Below are positions 39,186 through 48,463 of a stretch of DNA of 64,000 bases, in pieces. The notes beneath the pieces were generated by a model. That model saw nothing but the letters and a program-made list of their open reading frames with translations, was not told where the DNA came from and did not search any database. This DNA is from Aureivirga marina. GTDB lineage: Bacteria > Bacteroidota > Bacteroidia > Flavobacteriales > Flavobacteriaceae. The stretch is from the NCBI RefSeq assembly GCF_015767265.1, contig NZ_JADPIB010000001.1:372001-436000 (forward strand), read 5' to 3'. Each line of letters begins with the position of its first letter. Position 1 is the stretch's first letter. Made by a program: the position numbers and the translations under genes.

Positions 39186-39641
39186 TTAGCTTAATTCTGA
39201 ATATTCACGCTTAAGCTTACGAGATAAAATATTTTTTAGAATGTAATATGCGATAATTGCAAATACAATTCCTGTAACAATTCCGCCAACAATCAACGAA
39301 ATATATACTTCAGAGCCTGCTTTAAAAATAGTAGAAATAAAATGTATATCTAATTTTTCAGGAAATGTAAAACCAGATTCAATTCCTAAAATTTTCTTTC
39401 CTAGCCAATAATTAAAAGAAAAAATAAATAATCCTGTAACTAAATTTGTATTAAAAACCGCAACACAAGCTGCTTTTTTATTTAATTTAAAGAGAGATGC
39501 AAAAGCTAGAGAAACTAAAACTTGAAAACCTGGAATTGGCATCATTCCGATAAAAGAACCCATGGCAAATCCTTTCGCTATTTTCTCTGGATGATCTTCA
39601 ATTTTAAAAATGCTTTTAAAAAGTTTAATGGGGTTTTTCAT
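39186..39641 (-). CDS. DUF2062 membrane protein
   Basis: A 151-residue membrane protein of the DUF2062 family, whose function is unknown. The landmark is GFAMGSFIGMMPIPGFQVLV near 24-43, then FKLNKKAACVAVFNTNLVTG, and a final membrane segment (VGGIVTGIVFAIIAYYIL). The start overlaps the stop of the START-like gene by one base (TAATG), so it is translated in series. It is the last gene of the SDR/epimerase operon. Confidence 0.88.
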   Translation of the reverse strand: MKNPIKLFKSIFKIEDHPEKIAKGFAMGSFIGMMPIPGFQVLVSLAFASLFKLNKKAACVAVFNTNLVTGLFIFSFNYWLGKKILGIESGFTFPEKLDIHFISTIFKAGSEVYISLIVGGIVTGIVFAIIAYYILKNILSRKLKREYSELS

Positions 39642-40297
39642 TATGATTTTAAGAGATTTTGGAGATTTACGAATGAATTAATTAGTTTTTTCTGAATAAT
39701 TGGATCTTTGATAAATCGAGGAATTTTGGAATTTGAAATAGAAACAACCGAAAATTCTACCATAAATTGATCTGAATTCATCGGAATAACTTCCCATTTT
39801 GATAAATAGAATTTTTCTCGCTTAACATCTTCTAAACTTGGAATATATTTAGGTTTTGCATAAGAAGTAATAATCAAATTATCATCTACCATTTTTGCAT
39901 CATATTCTGCTACCAAATCTTGTTGCGAAAATGGATGTGGAATTTTATAAACATAATGTGAAACCCAAACAGAATCTGAAGATTTTAATACTTTCACTTC
40001 TTTCATATTGACATTCCATTCCAAAATTTGTTTCGGATTTTTCAAGTTTTCATAGATTTTAGAAAGTGTTCCATCTACAAAAAATTCCGCTTTCATTTCA
40101 CGAACTTCTAACGTATCACTAAATTTTAATTTTCGATATTTTAAAGTAATTCCTTTACGTTTTTTTGCTACTTCCCATTTACTTTTGGATGCTAATTCTG
40201 TAAATTGTTTTAAGTCTGTAAAAGAATGTAGCATGCCTGTTTGCGCTTCTACATTTAAAGCTAAAATGCAGAAAACAATACAAAATATTTTTTTCAT
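39641..40297 (-). CDS. START-like domain exported protein
   Basis: A 218-residue exported protein. The longest ORF begins 21 codons upstream inside the epimerase gene. The ATG at 40297, ten bases after that gene's stop, opens a clean signal peptide (KKIFCIVFCILALNVEAQ) and is chosen. The mature part resembles START/SRPBCC lipid-binding domains: GITLKYRKLKFSDTLEVREM, NPKQILEWNVNMKEVKVLKS, VSHYVYKIPHPFSQQDLVAE. A periplasmic lipid-binding role is inferred from the fold family. Confidence 0.75.
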   Translation of the reverse strand: MKKIFCIVFCILALNVEAQTGMLHSFTDLKQFTELASKSKWEVAKKRKGITLKYRKLKFSDTLEVREMKAEFFVDGTLSKIYENLKNPKQILEWNVNMKEVKVLKSSDSVWVSHYVYKIPHPFSQQDLVAEYDAKMVDDNLIITSYAKPKYIPSLEDVKREKFYLSKWEVIPMNSDQFMVEFSVVSISNSKIPRFIKDPIIQKKLINSFVNLQNLLKS

Positions 40298-40307
40298 AAA
40301 TAGTATT

Positions 40308-41276
40308 TTAAGATTTAGACTTTTCAAAAAATTGAATAGCATCTTGAATTGCATTTTCAATTGGTTGATACTGCAAATTCAATGCTTCCTTTGATTTTTG
40401 ATTGGAATAAAAATTCTCGATACAAAGTGATTTCATATTCACAGAACTTATTCCTGTTTTCACTTTAAAAAAGCGTAAAACATTTCCAAAATAACCAACG
40501 AACATCAAAATTCCTTTTGGAACTTGAATCATTATTGGGTGTTGATTTGTAATGCTATTTAGTTTTTGAAAAAATTGTTTATAGGTAAGATTTTCATTTG
40601 CTAAAAGATATTTTTCACCAGAAACTCCATGTTCTAAAACTTGAATAATTCCGTTTGCGACATCTTTCACATGTACAAAATTCTTACCTCCAGAAGGATA
40701 AAATAGTACTTTCTTTTTCCAACCCATTAAAATAATCTGACCTGAACTTGGTTTTGTATCATAACTTCCAAGCATAAAAGTTGGATTTACAATAATTGTC
40801 TCTATTTTATCTTTATTCTCTAACAAGCGATTTTCGGCTTCTTTTTTACTTTTTGCATAAAAGGATTTTGTAAAAGGAAATTTCATCTGTTGTTTTTCTG
40901 TTCCATCTAATCCTTTTGTTCCGAAACCTAATGTATTCGCCGTACTTACAAACACAAATTTTTGCACTTTTGCCTTAATTGCAGCATGAAATAATTGAAT
41001 TGTAGCATTTGTGTTGATTTCCCAGTAATTTTCATAAGAAGACAAATTCATATCTGTTACAGCAGCAATATGAATTACAGCATCTATATCTTTTAAAATC
41101 TCTGTAAAATCATCAAATAAAGTTCCTTCTACTAATTCTAAATTTGAATGTAATTTTCCTTTGTACTTCTTTTTATTTCTAAGAAAACCTTTTACTTCAA
41201 ATCCTTTTTCCAGTAATTCATGAACCAAATTTGTTCCTAACAATCCGTTTATTCCTGTTACAAAAATCTTACGCAT
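40308..41276 (-). CDS. NAD-dependent epimerase/dehydratase family protein
   Basis: Extended short-chain dehydrogenase of 322 residues. The Rossmann motif is TGINGLLGTNLVHELLEKGF at 7-26, the VIHIAAVTDMN strand follows, and the active-site pair is YAKSK (Tyr and Lys) near 140. Later NPTFMLGSYDTKPSSGQII and FVHVKDVANGI are typical of dihydroflavonol-reductase-like members. It overlaps the SDR gene by eight bases. The substrate is unknown; its neighbours (SDR, START-like protein) hint at lipid or isoprenoid metabolism. Confidence 0.85.
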   Translation of the reverse strand: MRKIFVTGINGLLGTNLVHELLEKGFEVKGFLRNKKKYKGKLHSNLELVEGTLFDDFTEILKDIDAVIHIAAVTDMNLSSYENYWEINTNATIQLFHAAIKAKVQKFVFVSTANTLGFGTKGLDGTEKQQMKFPFTKSFYAKSKKEAENRLLENKDKIETIIVNPTFMLGSYDTKPSSGQIILMGWKKKVLFYPSGGKNFVHVKDVANGIIQVLEHGVSGEKYLLANENLTYKQFFQKLNSITNQHPIMIQVPKGILMFVGYFGNVLRFFKVKTGISSVNMKSLCIENFYSNQKSKEALNLQYQPIENAIQDAIQFFEKSKS

Positions 41277-42063
41277 TTCCTACTTCTCTTTTTAAAATTC
41301 TTGTCATAATTGGCACTTTAATTCTACTTGGAAGTAAAATTGTCAATAACCACATCAATGGATTTACCACAATTAATCGTTCTTTTTTCATCAATTTCTG
41401 AATGGAATATTTAGCGACTTTTTGTGGTTCTAACAATGTTATTTTCCCAAAAAAACCTTGTTTTTCTGTTCTAAAAGTAACATCTGGATTGGTTTTCATC
41501 GCTCCAGGATTTACTACACTAACCGAAACAGATGTATCTTTTAATTCGGAAGCTAAACCAAGAGAAAAAGAATGAATAAACGATTTTGAAGCAGGATAAA
41601 CTGTTTTATAACCAATTGGTGTATGCGCTGCCATACTTGAAACATTTAAAATATAAGCATTGCTTTGTTTCATTAAATTTGGCAACAATTGATGTGTTAA
41701 AATAGAAGTTGCTTTTACATTTACTTGGATGATATTATTGATATAGTTTACATCCACTTCATCAAAATTTCTAGTTCCTCCTATTCCAGCGTTATTAATT
41801 AAAATATGAATTTCATAATTTGCATTTAACCAATTTGTCAATTCAATTAAATTAGCATCACAAGATAAATCTGTTTCAAAATAATCTGTTTTCACATTAT
41901 ATTTTTCAGAAATTTCATCCGAAAATTCTTCTAAATTTTGATTTGGTAAACTAACAAGTATGAGATTGTTTTTTCGCTTAGCGAGTTCAATGCAAAACTC
42001 TTTTCCCAAGCCTTGACTTGCTCCAGTTACAACTGCATATTTCTCATTCAATGGAGTTTTCAT
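41269..42063 (-). CDS. Short-chain dehydrogenase/reductase
   Basis: Classical SDR of 264 residues. Cofactor motif TGASQGLGKEF near the N-terminus, NNAGIGGTRNF, catalytic Ser in LNVSSMAA, and YPASKSF (Tyr and Lys). The C-terminal segment is hydrophobic (NPLMWLLTILLPSRIKVPIM), suggesting membrane association. An upstream ATG at 42108 would precede a TAATTTTG box at 42088-42095, so the ATG at 42063 is chosen. First gene of the operon SDR / epimerase / START-like / DUF2062. Substrate unknown. Confidence 0.87.
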   Translation of the reverse strand: MKTPLNEKYAVVTGASQGLGKEFCIELAKRKNNLILVSLPNQNLEEFSDEISEKYNVKTDYFETDLSCDANLIELTNWLNANYEIHILINNAGIGGTRNFDEVDVNYINNIIQVNVKATSILTHQLLPNLMKQSNAYILNVSSMAAHTPIGYKTVYPASKSFIHSFSLGLASELKDTSVSVSVVNPGAMKTNPDVTFRTEKQGFFGKITLLEPQKVAKYSIQKLMKKERLIVVNPLMWLLTILLPSRIKVPIMTRILKREVGNA

Positions 42064-42087
42064 TTTATTCGATTTAAAATTCAAACA

Positions 42088-42095
42088 CAAAATTA
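42088..42095 (-). promoter_or_regulatory. -7 promoter box (TAATTTTG) of the SDR operon
   Basis: Exact TAnnTTTG on the minus strand, 24 bases before the ATG at 42063. No -33 box at standard spacing was seen. Confidence 0.5.
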
Positions 42096-42191
42096 TCGTC
42101 AAACTCAAGGAAAATTATCCCATATTATAAAGTTAAACATAATTCATAAAGAATTAAAAATCAAATAGTTATAATTTATTTAAGTATAAAA

Positions 42192-43283
42192 TTATAATCC
42201 TGAACGCTCTTTTTTAAACTCGCTCGGAGTTTTTCCAGTAATTTTTTTAAAAGTTGTATTAAAAGATGATTTTGAATTAAATCCAGATTCAAATGCAATT
42301 CCTAACATGGATAATTTGTCTGATTCTTTTTCTTGCAATAAAACTTTTGCTTTTTCAACACGATATTTATTAATGAATTGTGAGAAGTTTTGATTAAATC
42401 CATTGTTGATTATATAAGATAATTGATGTGAAGTTACTTCCAGTTGTTCTGACAAAATGATTAAGTTGATTTCACTATCTAAATAAAGCTCTTTTTCCAG
42501 CATTAAAGTATTTAATTTCGATTTTAAATTCACTAATTTTTCATCTGAAATTAATTGTTTTTTAGCATGACTTTGTATTGGAGCTTCCTGAATTATTTCA
42601 ATTTCTTCTTTCTGTTTTTCATTAATTGGGAAGATTTCTTTTTGTTTTAAAATATAATAAGCAATAAAATAAATGGTAAAAATAACAATCAAATTCATCC
42701 AAATATTTAAAGGAAAATTATAAAATAGAATATTAAAAATTGTCATAGAAAATACCAAAAATAAAGAAACAATAATGACTTTTTCTAACCAATCTAAATT
42801 AACTTCTGTTGTATTTGATGAAAAAAGTTGAATTTGCTTTTTGTGTTTTCGAATTCTCAAATAAGAAATAGTGATATAAATAATTCCTTGAATTAAAACC
42901 AAACTAAGCTGAATCCAGTCATCATCAAAAGCTTTCAAATAATCAAATATCAATAATGAATAATAAATAATTGGTAATGGGATAAAAATTAAACTCTTTT
43001 TGGTAAACTTATAATTCGGATTTGTAAAATGCAGAATTCCAATATAAAAGAAAGTTGGTAAAAGAAATTGTGGGAATTTTAAAATGAAAGCTAAAAGTTC
43101 AGAAATTGGTTTTTGTGTTAGAGCAAAATAAATTTGATCCACCCAATAAGAAGCCCAAAGAAGCATGAATATACCAATATAAAAATTTGCTTTTTTGTTA
43201 ATTTTCAACGGATTTGTTAGCAATAAAAATGATAGTAATGCTAAAGAACCGAAAATTAAAATATCTAAAATATAAACAATCAT
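42192..43283 (-). CDS. Membrane-anchored AraC-family transcriptional regulator
   Basis: A 363-residue protein with about seven N-terminal membrane segments (residues 1-215) and a C-terminal AraC-type DNA-binding domain (about 255-360). The HTH region includes SEQLEVTSHQLSYIINNGFN and then IAFESGFNSKSSFNTTFKKI with the TGKTPSEFKKER end. A Lys/Glu/Gln-rich linker joins the halves. It is a single gene, not adjacent to its target in an obvious way. The membrane part probably senses a signal; ligand and targets are unknown. Confidence 0.9.
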   Translation of the reverse strand: MIVYILDILIFGSLALLSFLLLTNPLKINKKANFYIGIFMLLWASYWVDQIYFALTQKPISELLAFILKFPQFLLPTFFYIGILHFTNPNYKFTKKSLIFIPLPIIYYSLLIFDYLKAFDDDWIQLSLVLIQGIIYITISYLRIRKHKKQIQLFSSNTTEVNLDWLEKVIIVSLFLVFSMTIFNILFYNFPLNIWMNLIVIFTIYFIAYYILKQKEIFPINEKQKEEIEIIQEAPIQSHAKKQLISDEKLVNLKSKLNTLMLEKELYLDSEINLIILSEQLEVTSHQLSYIINNGFNQNFSQFINKYRVEKAKVLLQEKESDKLSMLGIAFESGFNSKSSFNTTFKKITGKTPSEFKKERSGL

Positions 43284-43317
43284 TTATTAAAAATTTCTTT
43301 TATAAAACACTTTAAAG

Positions 43318-43325
43318 CAAAGATA
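43318..43325 (-). promoter_or_regulatory. -7 promoter box (TATCTTTG) of the AraC-type regulator
   Basis: Exact TAnnTTTG on the minus strand, 34 bases before the ATG. A TTTG lies 15 bases upstream (43344-43341), closer than the usual 19. Confidence 0.5.
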
Positions 43326-43440
43326 AACTTTAGTATTTATCAAATTTCACTTTAATTCATATTTCTTTTCAAACGTTAAAAAAACTCTTAAAAATCACTT
43401 GTAAACACCTAAAAACCAAATCATTTAAGATTATATAACT

Positions 43441-43448
43441 TAATTTTG
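43441..43448 (+). promoter_or_regulatory. -7 promoter box (TAATTTTG) of the arginine-deiminase-like gene
   Basis: Exact TAnnTTTG, 28 bases before the ATG at 43477. No -33 box at standard spacing was seen. Confidence 0.5.
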
Positions 43449-43476
43449 CAAAAGATTCACTTTATCTTTTGGAATT

Positions 43477-44913
43477 ATGGAAACACCCATAGAAGTACAG
43501 TCGGAAATTGGAAGATTACGAAGAATTTTAATACATAGTCCAGACGGAGGAATCGGAAAAATTACACCTAAAAAAGCACAAGAACTTTTATATGAGGATA
43601 TTGTTGATTTGAAGAAAATGCAACAAGAATATGACGAATATTTAAAAGTTTTATTGATTTTTCTTGATTCTGAGAAAATTACTCCAGAAATAATTTCTTC
43701 TATAAATAAAGATTATTTTGAAAATAATCGTCCGAATTATTTTAAACCAAATCATCCAGAATATTACAATTCAGAATTTGTAATTGATACACAAACTATT
43801 TTAAAAAATGTCTTAGAAAATAAAGAAACCAGACGCGAATTGGTAAAAGCAATTTGTGTATATGAAAATGTGCTTTATTTAAAGGATTATTTACTAAAAA
43901 TAAAAGATACTTCAAAGTTGACAAAAGCTTTAATTACTGGTTATCATGAAGAAAAATATCTTTTTCCTGCGATTCCAAATTTTATTTTTACTCGAGATAT
44001 TTGTATAACTATTGGAAAAAATTTATTGATTAGTAAAACCATGTTTAAAGCTCGTGGAAGAGAAAGTATTTTTGCAAAATTTATTGGAAAAGAATTGTTT
44101 GGTTCTAAGAAACCATTGATTTTCATTCATGAAAATGATAATTTTACTTTACTTACCAAAAAAGAACAGAAAGAAGCAAAAGTTTGCATTGAAGGAGGAG
44201 ATGTGTTGATGATTCATAAAAATCATTTGATTGTCGGTTGTAGTGAGCGTACGACTTCACATGCAATTCATGCATTAATTGACACTTTATTTTATCAAAG
44301 GAAAACAGATGTTCAGAAAGTTTCTGTAATTCAAATTCCGAATAAACGTAATTGTATGCATATTGATACTATTTTTTCGCAAGTAAAAAGAAATCTTTGG
44401 CTTTTATACCAACCACTTTGTGCTCCAGAAATAGAATTGGATGAAATTAAAAGAGATTTAATTCCTAAAACAAAAGAAAAGAAAGTATTGGTAAAACAAT
44501 ATAAAAACTGCGAAGAAGGTGTAATTGTTGAAGAATTTGAATCGATAAAAGAATTATGTAAAAATATCAGTAAAGAAGATTTTGGTTGCACGGAAGAAAT
44601 TGATTTTATTTATAGTGGAGGAAAAAAATTCCCATTTGATGAAAGAGAGCAATGGACAGACTCTTGCAATTTATTAGCATTAAAAGAAGGTGTTGTAATT
44701 GGTTATGATAGAAATGAAAAAACATTAGAAGAATTTAGAAAAAAAGGATTTTCAGTTCGAAAATCAACAGAAATCATAGAAGATTTTCTTACAGGAAAGT
44801 TTAATCCAGAAACAGTAGAAAATTTATTTATTACAATTCCATCCTCTGAACTTTCCAGAGCCAGAGGAGGAACACATTGTATGAGTATGCCTCTTTTACG
44901 AGAACATTTTTAA
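43477..44913 (+). CDS. Arginine deiminase-family protein
   Basis: Guanidino-group-modifying enzyme of 478 residues with the arginine deiminase signatures: the opening IGRLRRILIHSPDGG, FTRDICITIG near 171, EGGDVLMIHKNHLIVG near 244, MHIDTIFSQV carrying the catalytic His, and GGTHCMSMPLLREHF with the catalytic Cys in the last ten residues. It is about 70 residues longer than ArcA, with an extra helical segment after the N-terminus (about 45-150). The predicted reaction is arginine to citrulline plus ammonia. No arcB, arcC or arginine antiporter is nearby, so a fermentative ADI pathway is not indicated. It overlaps the convergent MBL gene by four bases. Confidence 0.88.
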   Translation: METPIEVQSEIGRLRRILIHSPDGGIGKITPKKAQELLYEDIVDLKKMQQEYDEYLKVLLIFLDSEKITPEIISSINKDYFENNRPNYFKPNHPEYYNSEFVIDTQTILKNVLENKETRRELVKAICVYENVLYLKDYLLKIKDTSKLTKALITGYHEEKYLFPAIPNFIFTRDICITIGKNLLISKTMFKARGRESIFAKFIGKELFGSKKPLIFIHENDNFTLLTKKEQKEAKVCIEGGDVLMIHKNHLIVGCSERTTSHAIHALIDTLFYQRKTDVQKVSVIQIPNKRNCMHIDTIFSQVKRNLWLLYQPLCAPEIELDEIKRDLIPKTKEKKVLVKQYKNCEEGVIVEEFESIKELCKNISKEDFGCTEEIDFIYSGGKKFPFDEREQWTDSCNLLALKEGVVIGYDRNEKTLEEFRKKGFSVRKSTEIIEDFLTGKFNPETVENLFITIPSSELSRARGGTHCMSMPLLREHF

Positions 44914-45785
44914 TAATTTACAGGTTTTTGATTTAAAATATCTCGGTGAATTTCTCCTGGGTAAATCACTCGAATTGGAATTTTAATTTGATATTTTTTA
45001 CAGAGTTCTAAGATATTTTTATCAATATCTTCTTTATAATATCTTGAAGAAAAATGACACAAAATCAATTGTTCAATTTCAATTTCAGAAACCATTTTTA
45101 AAACTTCATCCAATTTACTATGCTTATTTTCTTTGTTAATTTTAATATCATCGAAATTTTCTAAAAAAGTAGCTTCATGAATTAAAATTTTCGAGCCATT
45201 CCATTTTTCATAATCATCTACAGGTGTATCACCTGAATAAGAAAGAATATTCGTTTCAATAGTTTTCACAAGATTTTCTTTTCCTTTTTTTTGAAATAAA
45301 TTTTGCAATGTTTTTTTATCTAAATCAACATATTCTTTCTTTAATTTTTCCTTTGTTTCATAGAGTTTATAACTCAAACTTTTCGAAATTTCTGGAGCAG
45401 CTTTGATGTGTTCATTTCGAATTGCTTTTACATAAAAATCCTTGCGAACAGGAATTTCACTTAAATTTTCAATCGGATTCCATTCAACAAAATTATTTTG
45501 CACATCGAATTTTCTCTGAAAATCTCGCATATATGGAAAAGAACCACAATCTTTAGGATAATAAATTTTTGGATAACCTTCTCTTGCGCTTAATGGATTC
45601 AATTGAAATAATCCCATAATATGATCTCGATCTGGATGTGTAATAAAAGCTTGTTTAATTTTTCTCGTTTTTTGCAATAAACCAGAACTAACACCATCAC
45701 CAGCATCTAATAAAATTCCTAATTCTTCGATAAAAATCCATGTAGAAAATAAGCCTGTAGAATAGGCTGTAATTGTCAAATTCAT
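44910..45785 (-). CDS. MBL-fold metallohydrolase (RNase Z-like)
   Basis: Metallo-beta-lactamase-fold hydrolase of 291 residues, similar to RNase Z-type proteins. The metal motif is ITHPDRDHIMGL, HxDxDH in place of the usual HxHxDH. Later ligands are SYSGDTPVDDY and LILCHFSSRYYKE. The longest ORF starts with TTG at 45842; the ATG at 45785 (NLTITAYSTGLFSTWIFIEE) gives a normal first strand and is preferred. A TAGCTTTG box at 45795-45802 lies immediately before it. The substrate is unknown; tRNA 3' processing is possible but the changed motif argues for caution. Confidence 0.82.
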   Translation of the reverse strand: MNLTITAYSTGLFSTWIFIEELGILLDAGDGVSSGLLQKTRKIKQAFITHPDRDHIMGLFQLNPLSAREGYPKIYYPKDCGSFPYMRDFQRKFDVQNNFVEWNPIENLSEIPVRKDFYVKAIRNEHIKAAPEISKSLSYKLYETKEKLKKEYVDLDKKTLQNLFQKKGKENLVKTIETNILSYSGDTPVDDYEKWNGSKILIHEATFLENFDDIKINKENKHSKLDEVLKMVSEIEIEQLILCHFSSRYYKEDIDKNILELCKKYQIKIPIRVIYPGEIHRDILNQKPVNY

Positions 45786-45924
45786 TTTTTTCTTCAAAGC
45801 TATAAATTTTTCAATAAAATTAGAATTTCGATGTTCACCCAACTTTTTTGGTCGTTTATCGATTCTTTTTTCTGGTTATTTCAAAAAAAATGACTTTTGA
45901 ATATAATTTTATAAAACAGGTAGA

Positions 45925-48291
45925 ATGAATCGATTTGTAACACATATGTTATTTTTCGTTTTTGTGATTTTCGGAATACAGCAAAGTATCGCACAAAAAG
46001 GAAATATTCAAATTGTAGGAAAAGTTGTCGAAGAAGCAAACCAAGAGCCAATTGCTTTTGCTACAATTATCGTGAAAGATAAAACAACAAATGAAAACAT
46101 TACAGGAACAACAACCTCTGATGATGGAACTTTTGAAATACTTAGTAACAATCCCAATTTTTATATTGAAATAAGTTTTATGGGGTTTACTACAAAAACA
46201 ATCAAAAATTATTCAACTAATAATAAGCAAGCAGATTTAGGTAAAATTGTTTTAAAAGCTGATGTAGAAACGTTAGAAGATGTAACAATTATTGCAGAAA
46301 AATCGCAAACAGAATTTAAATTAGATAAAAAAGTTTTCAATGTTGGAAAAGATTTGATCAGTTCTGGAGCCAGCGCGATGGAAGTTTTAAATAATGTTCC
46401 TTCGGTAAATGTTAGTATTGAAGGAGACATAAGTTTAAGAGGAAGTCAAGGTGTTCAAATTTTGATAAATGGAAAACCTTCTGTTTTGACAAATGGAGAT
46501 AGTAATGCTTTAGGAACGATTACAGCAGATATGATTGAAAAAGTGGAAGTAATTACAAATCCATCAGCAAAATACAATGCAGAAGGAACTTCAGGAATTA
46601 TCAATTTAATCTTAAAAAAGGAAGAAAAACAAGGTTTAAATGGATCTGTAACTTTAAATACAGGTTCGCCAAATAATCATAGTGTTGGATTAAGTTTAAA
46701 CAAAAGAACAGAAAAATTCAATATTTTCAGTCAGTTTGGAATTGGAAGAAGAACTTTCCCTTTTGAATCAGAAAGAACAAACGCAACAGCAACAGAAAGA
46801 TTATTTATCGATGGTGAAGGTGATAAAAATGAAAAATTTTACAATGTTGTTTTAGGAACAGATTATCATATCAATGAAAATAATGTGATTACTTTATCGG
46901 GAAATTTTGCATTTGAAGATGAGAGTGAAAATTCTGATTTTACTTATTATAATTACCTTTCAAATATTTTAGACGAAACATCATATCGTTTTGAAAATAC
47001 AACAGCAACCAATCCAAAGTGGCAATACGATTTACAGTATAAAAAAGACTTTGAAGATCATAAAGAACATTCACTTTTATTGAGTGCAACAGGTTCTTTC
47101 TTTGGAAAAGATAAAGAGTCATTATTTGAAGATTTATATGCAGATTCAAGTACAGATTTACAAAAAACTAGAACTGATTTTAAAGAAGCTGAATATTCTT
47201 TTAAACTAGATTATACACATCCATTTTTGGAAAAAAACAAATTTGAAACTGGTTTTCAATATGATATGAATGATGTTTCGAATGATTATGCAGTTTCTAA
47301 TTTAGAAAATGGAGAATTTATTATTGATCCAAATTTTACAAACATTTTTGATTATGATCAAAAAGTTTTAGGAGTTTATGGAACAACTTCTTATGAGGGT
47401 AAAAAATGGGGAATTATGTTAGGACTTCGTTTGGAAGACACGAATGTGAAAACATTATTGAAAAACACAAACGAATCGAATGATCAAAAGTATACAAATC
47501 TTTTCCCAAGCTTACATTCTTCTTTTAAGTTTAATGATGATTTTTCTGTACAAGCTGGATATTCTAGAAGAATTCGTAGACCAAATCTTTGGAATTTAAA
47601 TCCGTTTACTTCTTTTAGAGATAAATATAATATTTCAACAGGAAACCCAAATTTAGAACCAGAATTTACAGATTCTTATGAGTTTACAGCAATTTACAAG
47701 TTTCATAAAGGAAATGTAAATCTTGGAGTTTATCATTTATACACAACAGATGTAATGGAAAGAATCAGTACAACAGATGGATTGGTATTCATTTCACAGC
47801 CAGAAAATATTGGAACAAATGGAGCAACTGGATTGGAATTAAATTTAAAATACAATCCTTTCAGATGGTTTACATTCACAGGGAACTTTAATTATAATTA
47901 TTTTGATAGAAAAGGACAATATGAAGACACATCTTTTGATTTTACAGGAGATCGTTTTACAACAAGGGTAACAGGAAAATTTAAACTTCCAGCTTCTGTT
48001 GATTTAGAACTTAGTGGAGATTACAGATCAAAATATCAGACAATTCAAGGAGAGAATGAGGATAATATGTTTGCCAACGTCGGATTACGTAAAAAAATAC
48101 TAAAAGGACGAATGGTGTTAAATTTAAGTGTACGTGATTTATTTGCTTCAAGAACATTTGATTTTACAAGAGATATTAATGGAACAACTGTTACTAGCAC
48201 TTACCAAAGAGGAAGGTTTGTAACATTCGGAGTTAGCTTCGGGTTTGGTAAAGGAGAAGCAATGGAATTCTCAGGGCACAAAAGGTTTTAA
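45925..48291 (+). CDS. TonB-dependent receptor-like outer membrane beta-barrel protein
   Basis: Outer-membrane protein of 788 residues of the Bacteroidota outer-membrane beta-barrel receptor type. Signal peptide ending QQSIAQK, a carboxypeptidase-D-like domain (IQIVGKVVEEANQEPIAFAT), plug domain (SSGASAMEVLNNVPSVNV, ISLRGSQGVQILINGKPSV, VEVITNPSAKYNAEGTSGII), then barrel with RRIRRPNLWNLNPFTSFRDK and GNPNLEPEFTDSYEF. It ends RFVTFGVSFGFGKG plus a short tail. No TonB-box motif was identified. Ligand unknown. It is a single gene with its own terminator. Confidence 0.9.
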   Translation: MNRFVTHMLFFVFVIFGIQQSIAQKGNIQIVGKVVEEANQEPIAFATIIVKDKTTNENITGTTTSDDGTFEILSNNPNFYIEISFMGFTTKTIKNYSTNNKQADLGKIVLKADVETLEDVTIIAEKSQTEFKLDKKVFNVGKDLISSGASAMEVLNNVPSVNVSIEGDISLRGSQGVQILINGKPSVLTNGDSNALGTITADMIEKVEVITNPSAKYNAEGTSGIINLILKKEEKQGLNGSVTLNTGSPNNHSVGLSLNKRTEKFNIFSQFGIGRRTFPFESERTNATATERLFIDGEGDKNEKFYNVVLGTDYHINENNVITLSGNFAFEDESENSDFTYYNYLSNILDETSYRFENTTATNPKWQYDLQYKKDFEDHKEHSLLLSATGSFFGKDKESLFEDLYADSSTDLQKTRTDFKEAEYSFKLDYTHPFLEKNKFETGFQYDMNDVSNDYAVSNLENGEFIIDPNFTNIFDYDQKVLGVYGTTSYEGKKWGIMLGLRLEDTNVKTLLKNTNESNDQKYTNLFPSLHSSFKFNDDFSVQAGYSRRIRRPNLWNLNPFTSFRDKYNISTGNPNLEPEFTDSYEFTAIYKFHKGNVNLGVYHLYTTDVMERISTTDGLVFISQPENIGTNGATGLELNLKYNPFRWFTFTGNFNYNYFDRKGQYEDTSFDFTGDRFTTRVTGKFKLPASVDLELSGDYRSKYQTIQGENEDNMFANVGLRKKILKGRMVLNLSVRDLFASRTFDFTRDINGTTVTSTYQRGRFVTFGVSFGFGKGEAMEFSGHKRF

Positions 48292-48295
48292 AAAG

Positions 48296-48325
48296 AATAC
48301 GCTTATAAAAAATAAGCGTATTTTT
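48296..48325 (+). terminator. Terminator of the outer-membrane receptor gene
   Basis: Arms AATACGCTTAT (48296-48306) and ATAAGCGTATT (48312-48322) around A5, then Ts. It lies five bases after the receptor's stop codon and ten bases before the -33 box of the first small RNA. Confidence 0.9.
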
Positions 48326-48336
48326 AAAAAGTAATT

Positions 48337-48367
48337 TTTGTTATTTAGAAAAAAATATTTATATTTG
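48337..48367 (+). promoter_or_regulatory. Promoter of small RNA copy 1
   Basis: TTTG (48337-48340), exactly 19-base spacer, TATATTTG (48360-48367). This is a full-consensus Bacteroidetes promoter, the best in the window. Predicted transcription start is about 48371-48374, at the foot of the first hairpin. Confidence 0.8.
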
Positions 48368-48463
48368 TAACCGGTAGGAGCCCTCCTACCCTCTTTTTCA
48401 TAGCAATTTTTCCCCGCTCATTAGAGTGGGGTTTTCTTTTTTATAAACTTTCTTATTTTTAAA
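48341..48463 (+). repeat. Direct repeat unit A (small RNA gene, matches 48717-48836)
   Basis: About 120 bases resembling 48717-48836. The hairpin-to-terminator core (GGTAGGAG to CCCC) is identical over about 43 bases; promoter, terminator stem and the flank after the U-tract (ATAAACTTTC versus ATAGACTTTC) are diverged but alignable. Confidence 0.85.
48372..48442 (+). ncRNA. Predicted small non-coding RNA, copy 1
   Basis: About 70 nt, not matched to any family I can name. The 5' hairpin is GGTAGGA (48373-48379) and TCCTACC (48384-48390) with loop GCCC. A pyrimidine-rich single strand follows (CTCTTTTTCATAGCAATTTT, 48391-48410). The 3' terminator hairpin pairs CCCC-G-CTC with GAG-T-GGGG around ATTA (48412-48431), then TTTTCTTTTTT. 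There is no ATG-initiated ORF in the predicted transcript. It has its own consensus promoter and sits between terminated genes. A second copy is 375 bases downstream. It could belong to a known Rfam family such as one of the Bacteroidetes motifs; this was not checked. Confidence 0.72.

Noticed and set aside
45785-45842. Longer start of the MBL gene
   Set aside because: It needs a TTG start and adds 19 residues before the first strand of the fold; the ATG at 45785 is better.
48352-48402. Minus-strand short peptide reading MKKRVGGLLP in both small RNA copies
   Set aside because: The shared part only reflects the identical RNA core; the two frames diverge right after it and no promoter box faces that way.
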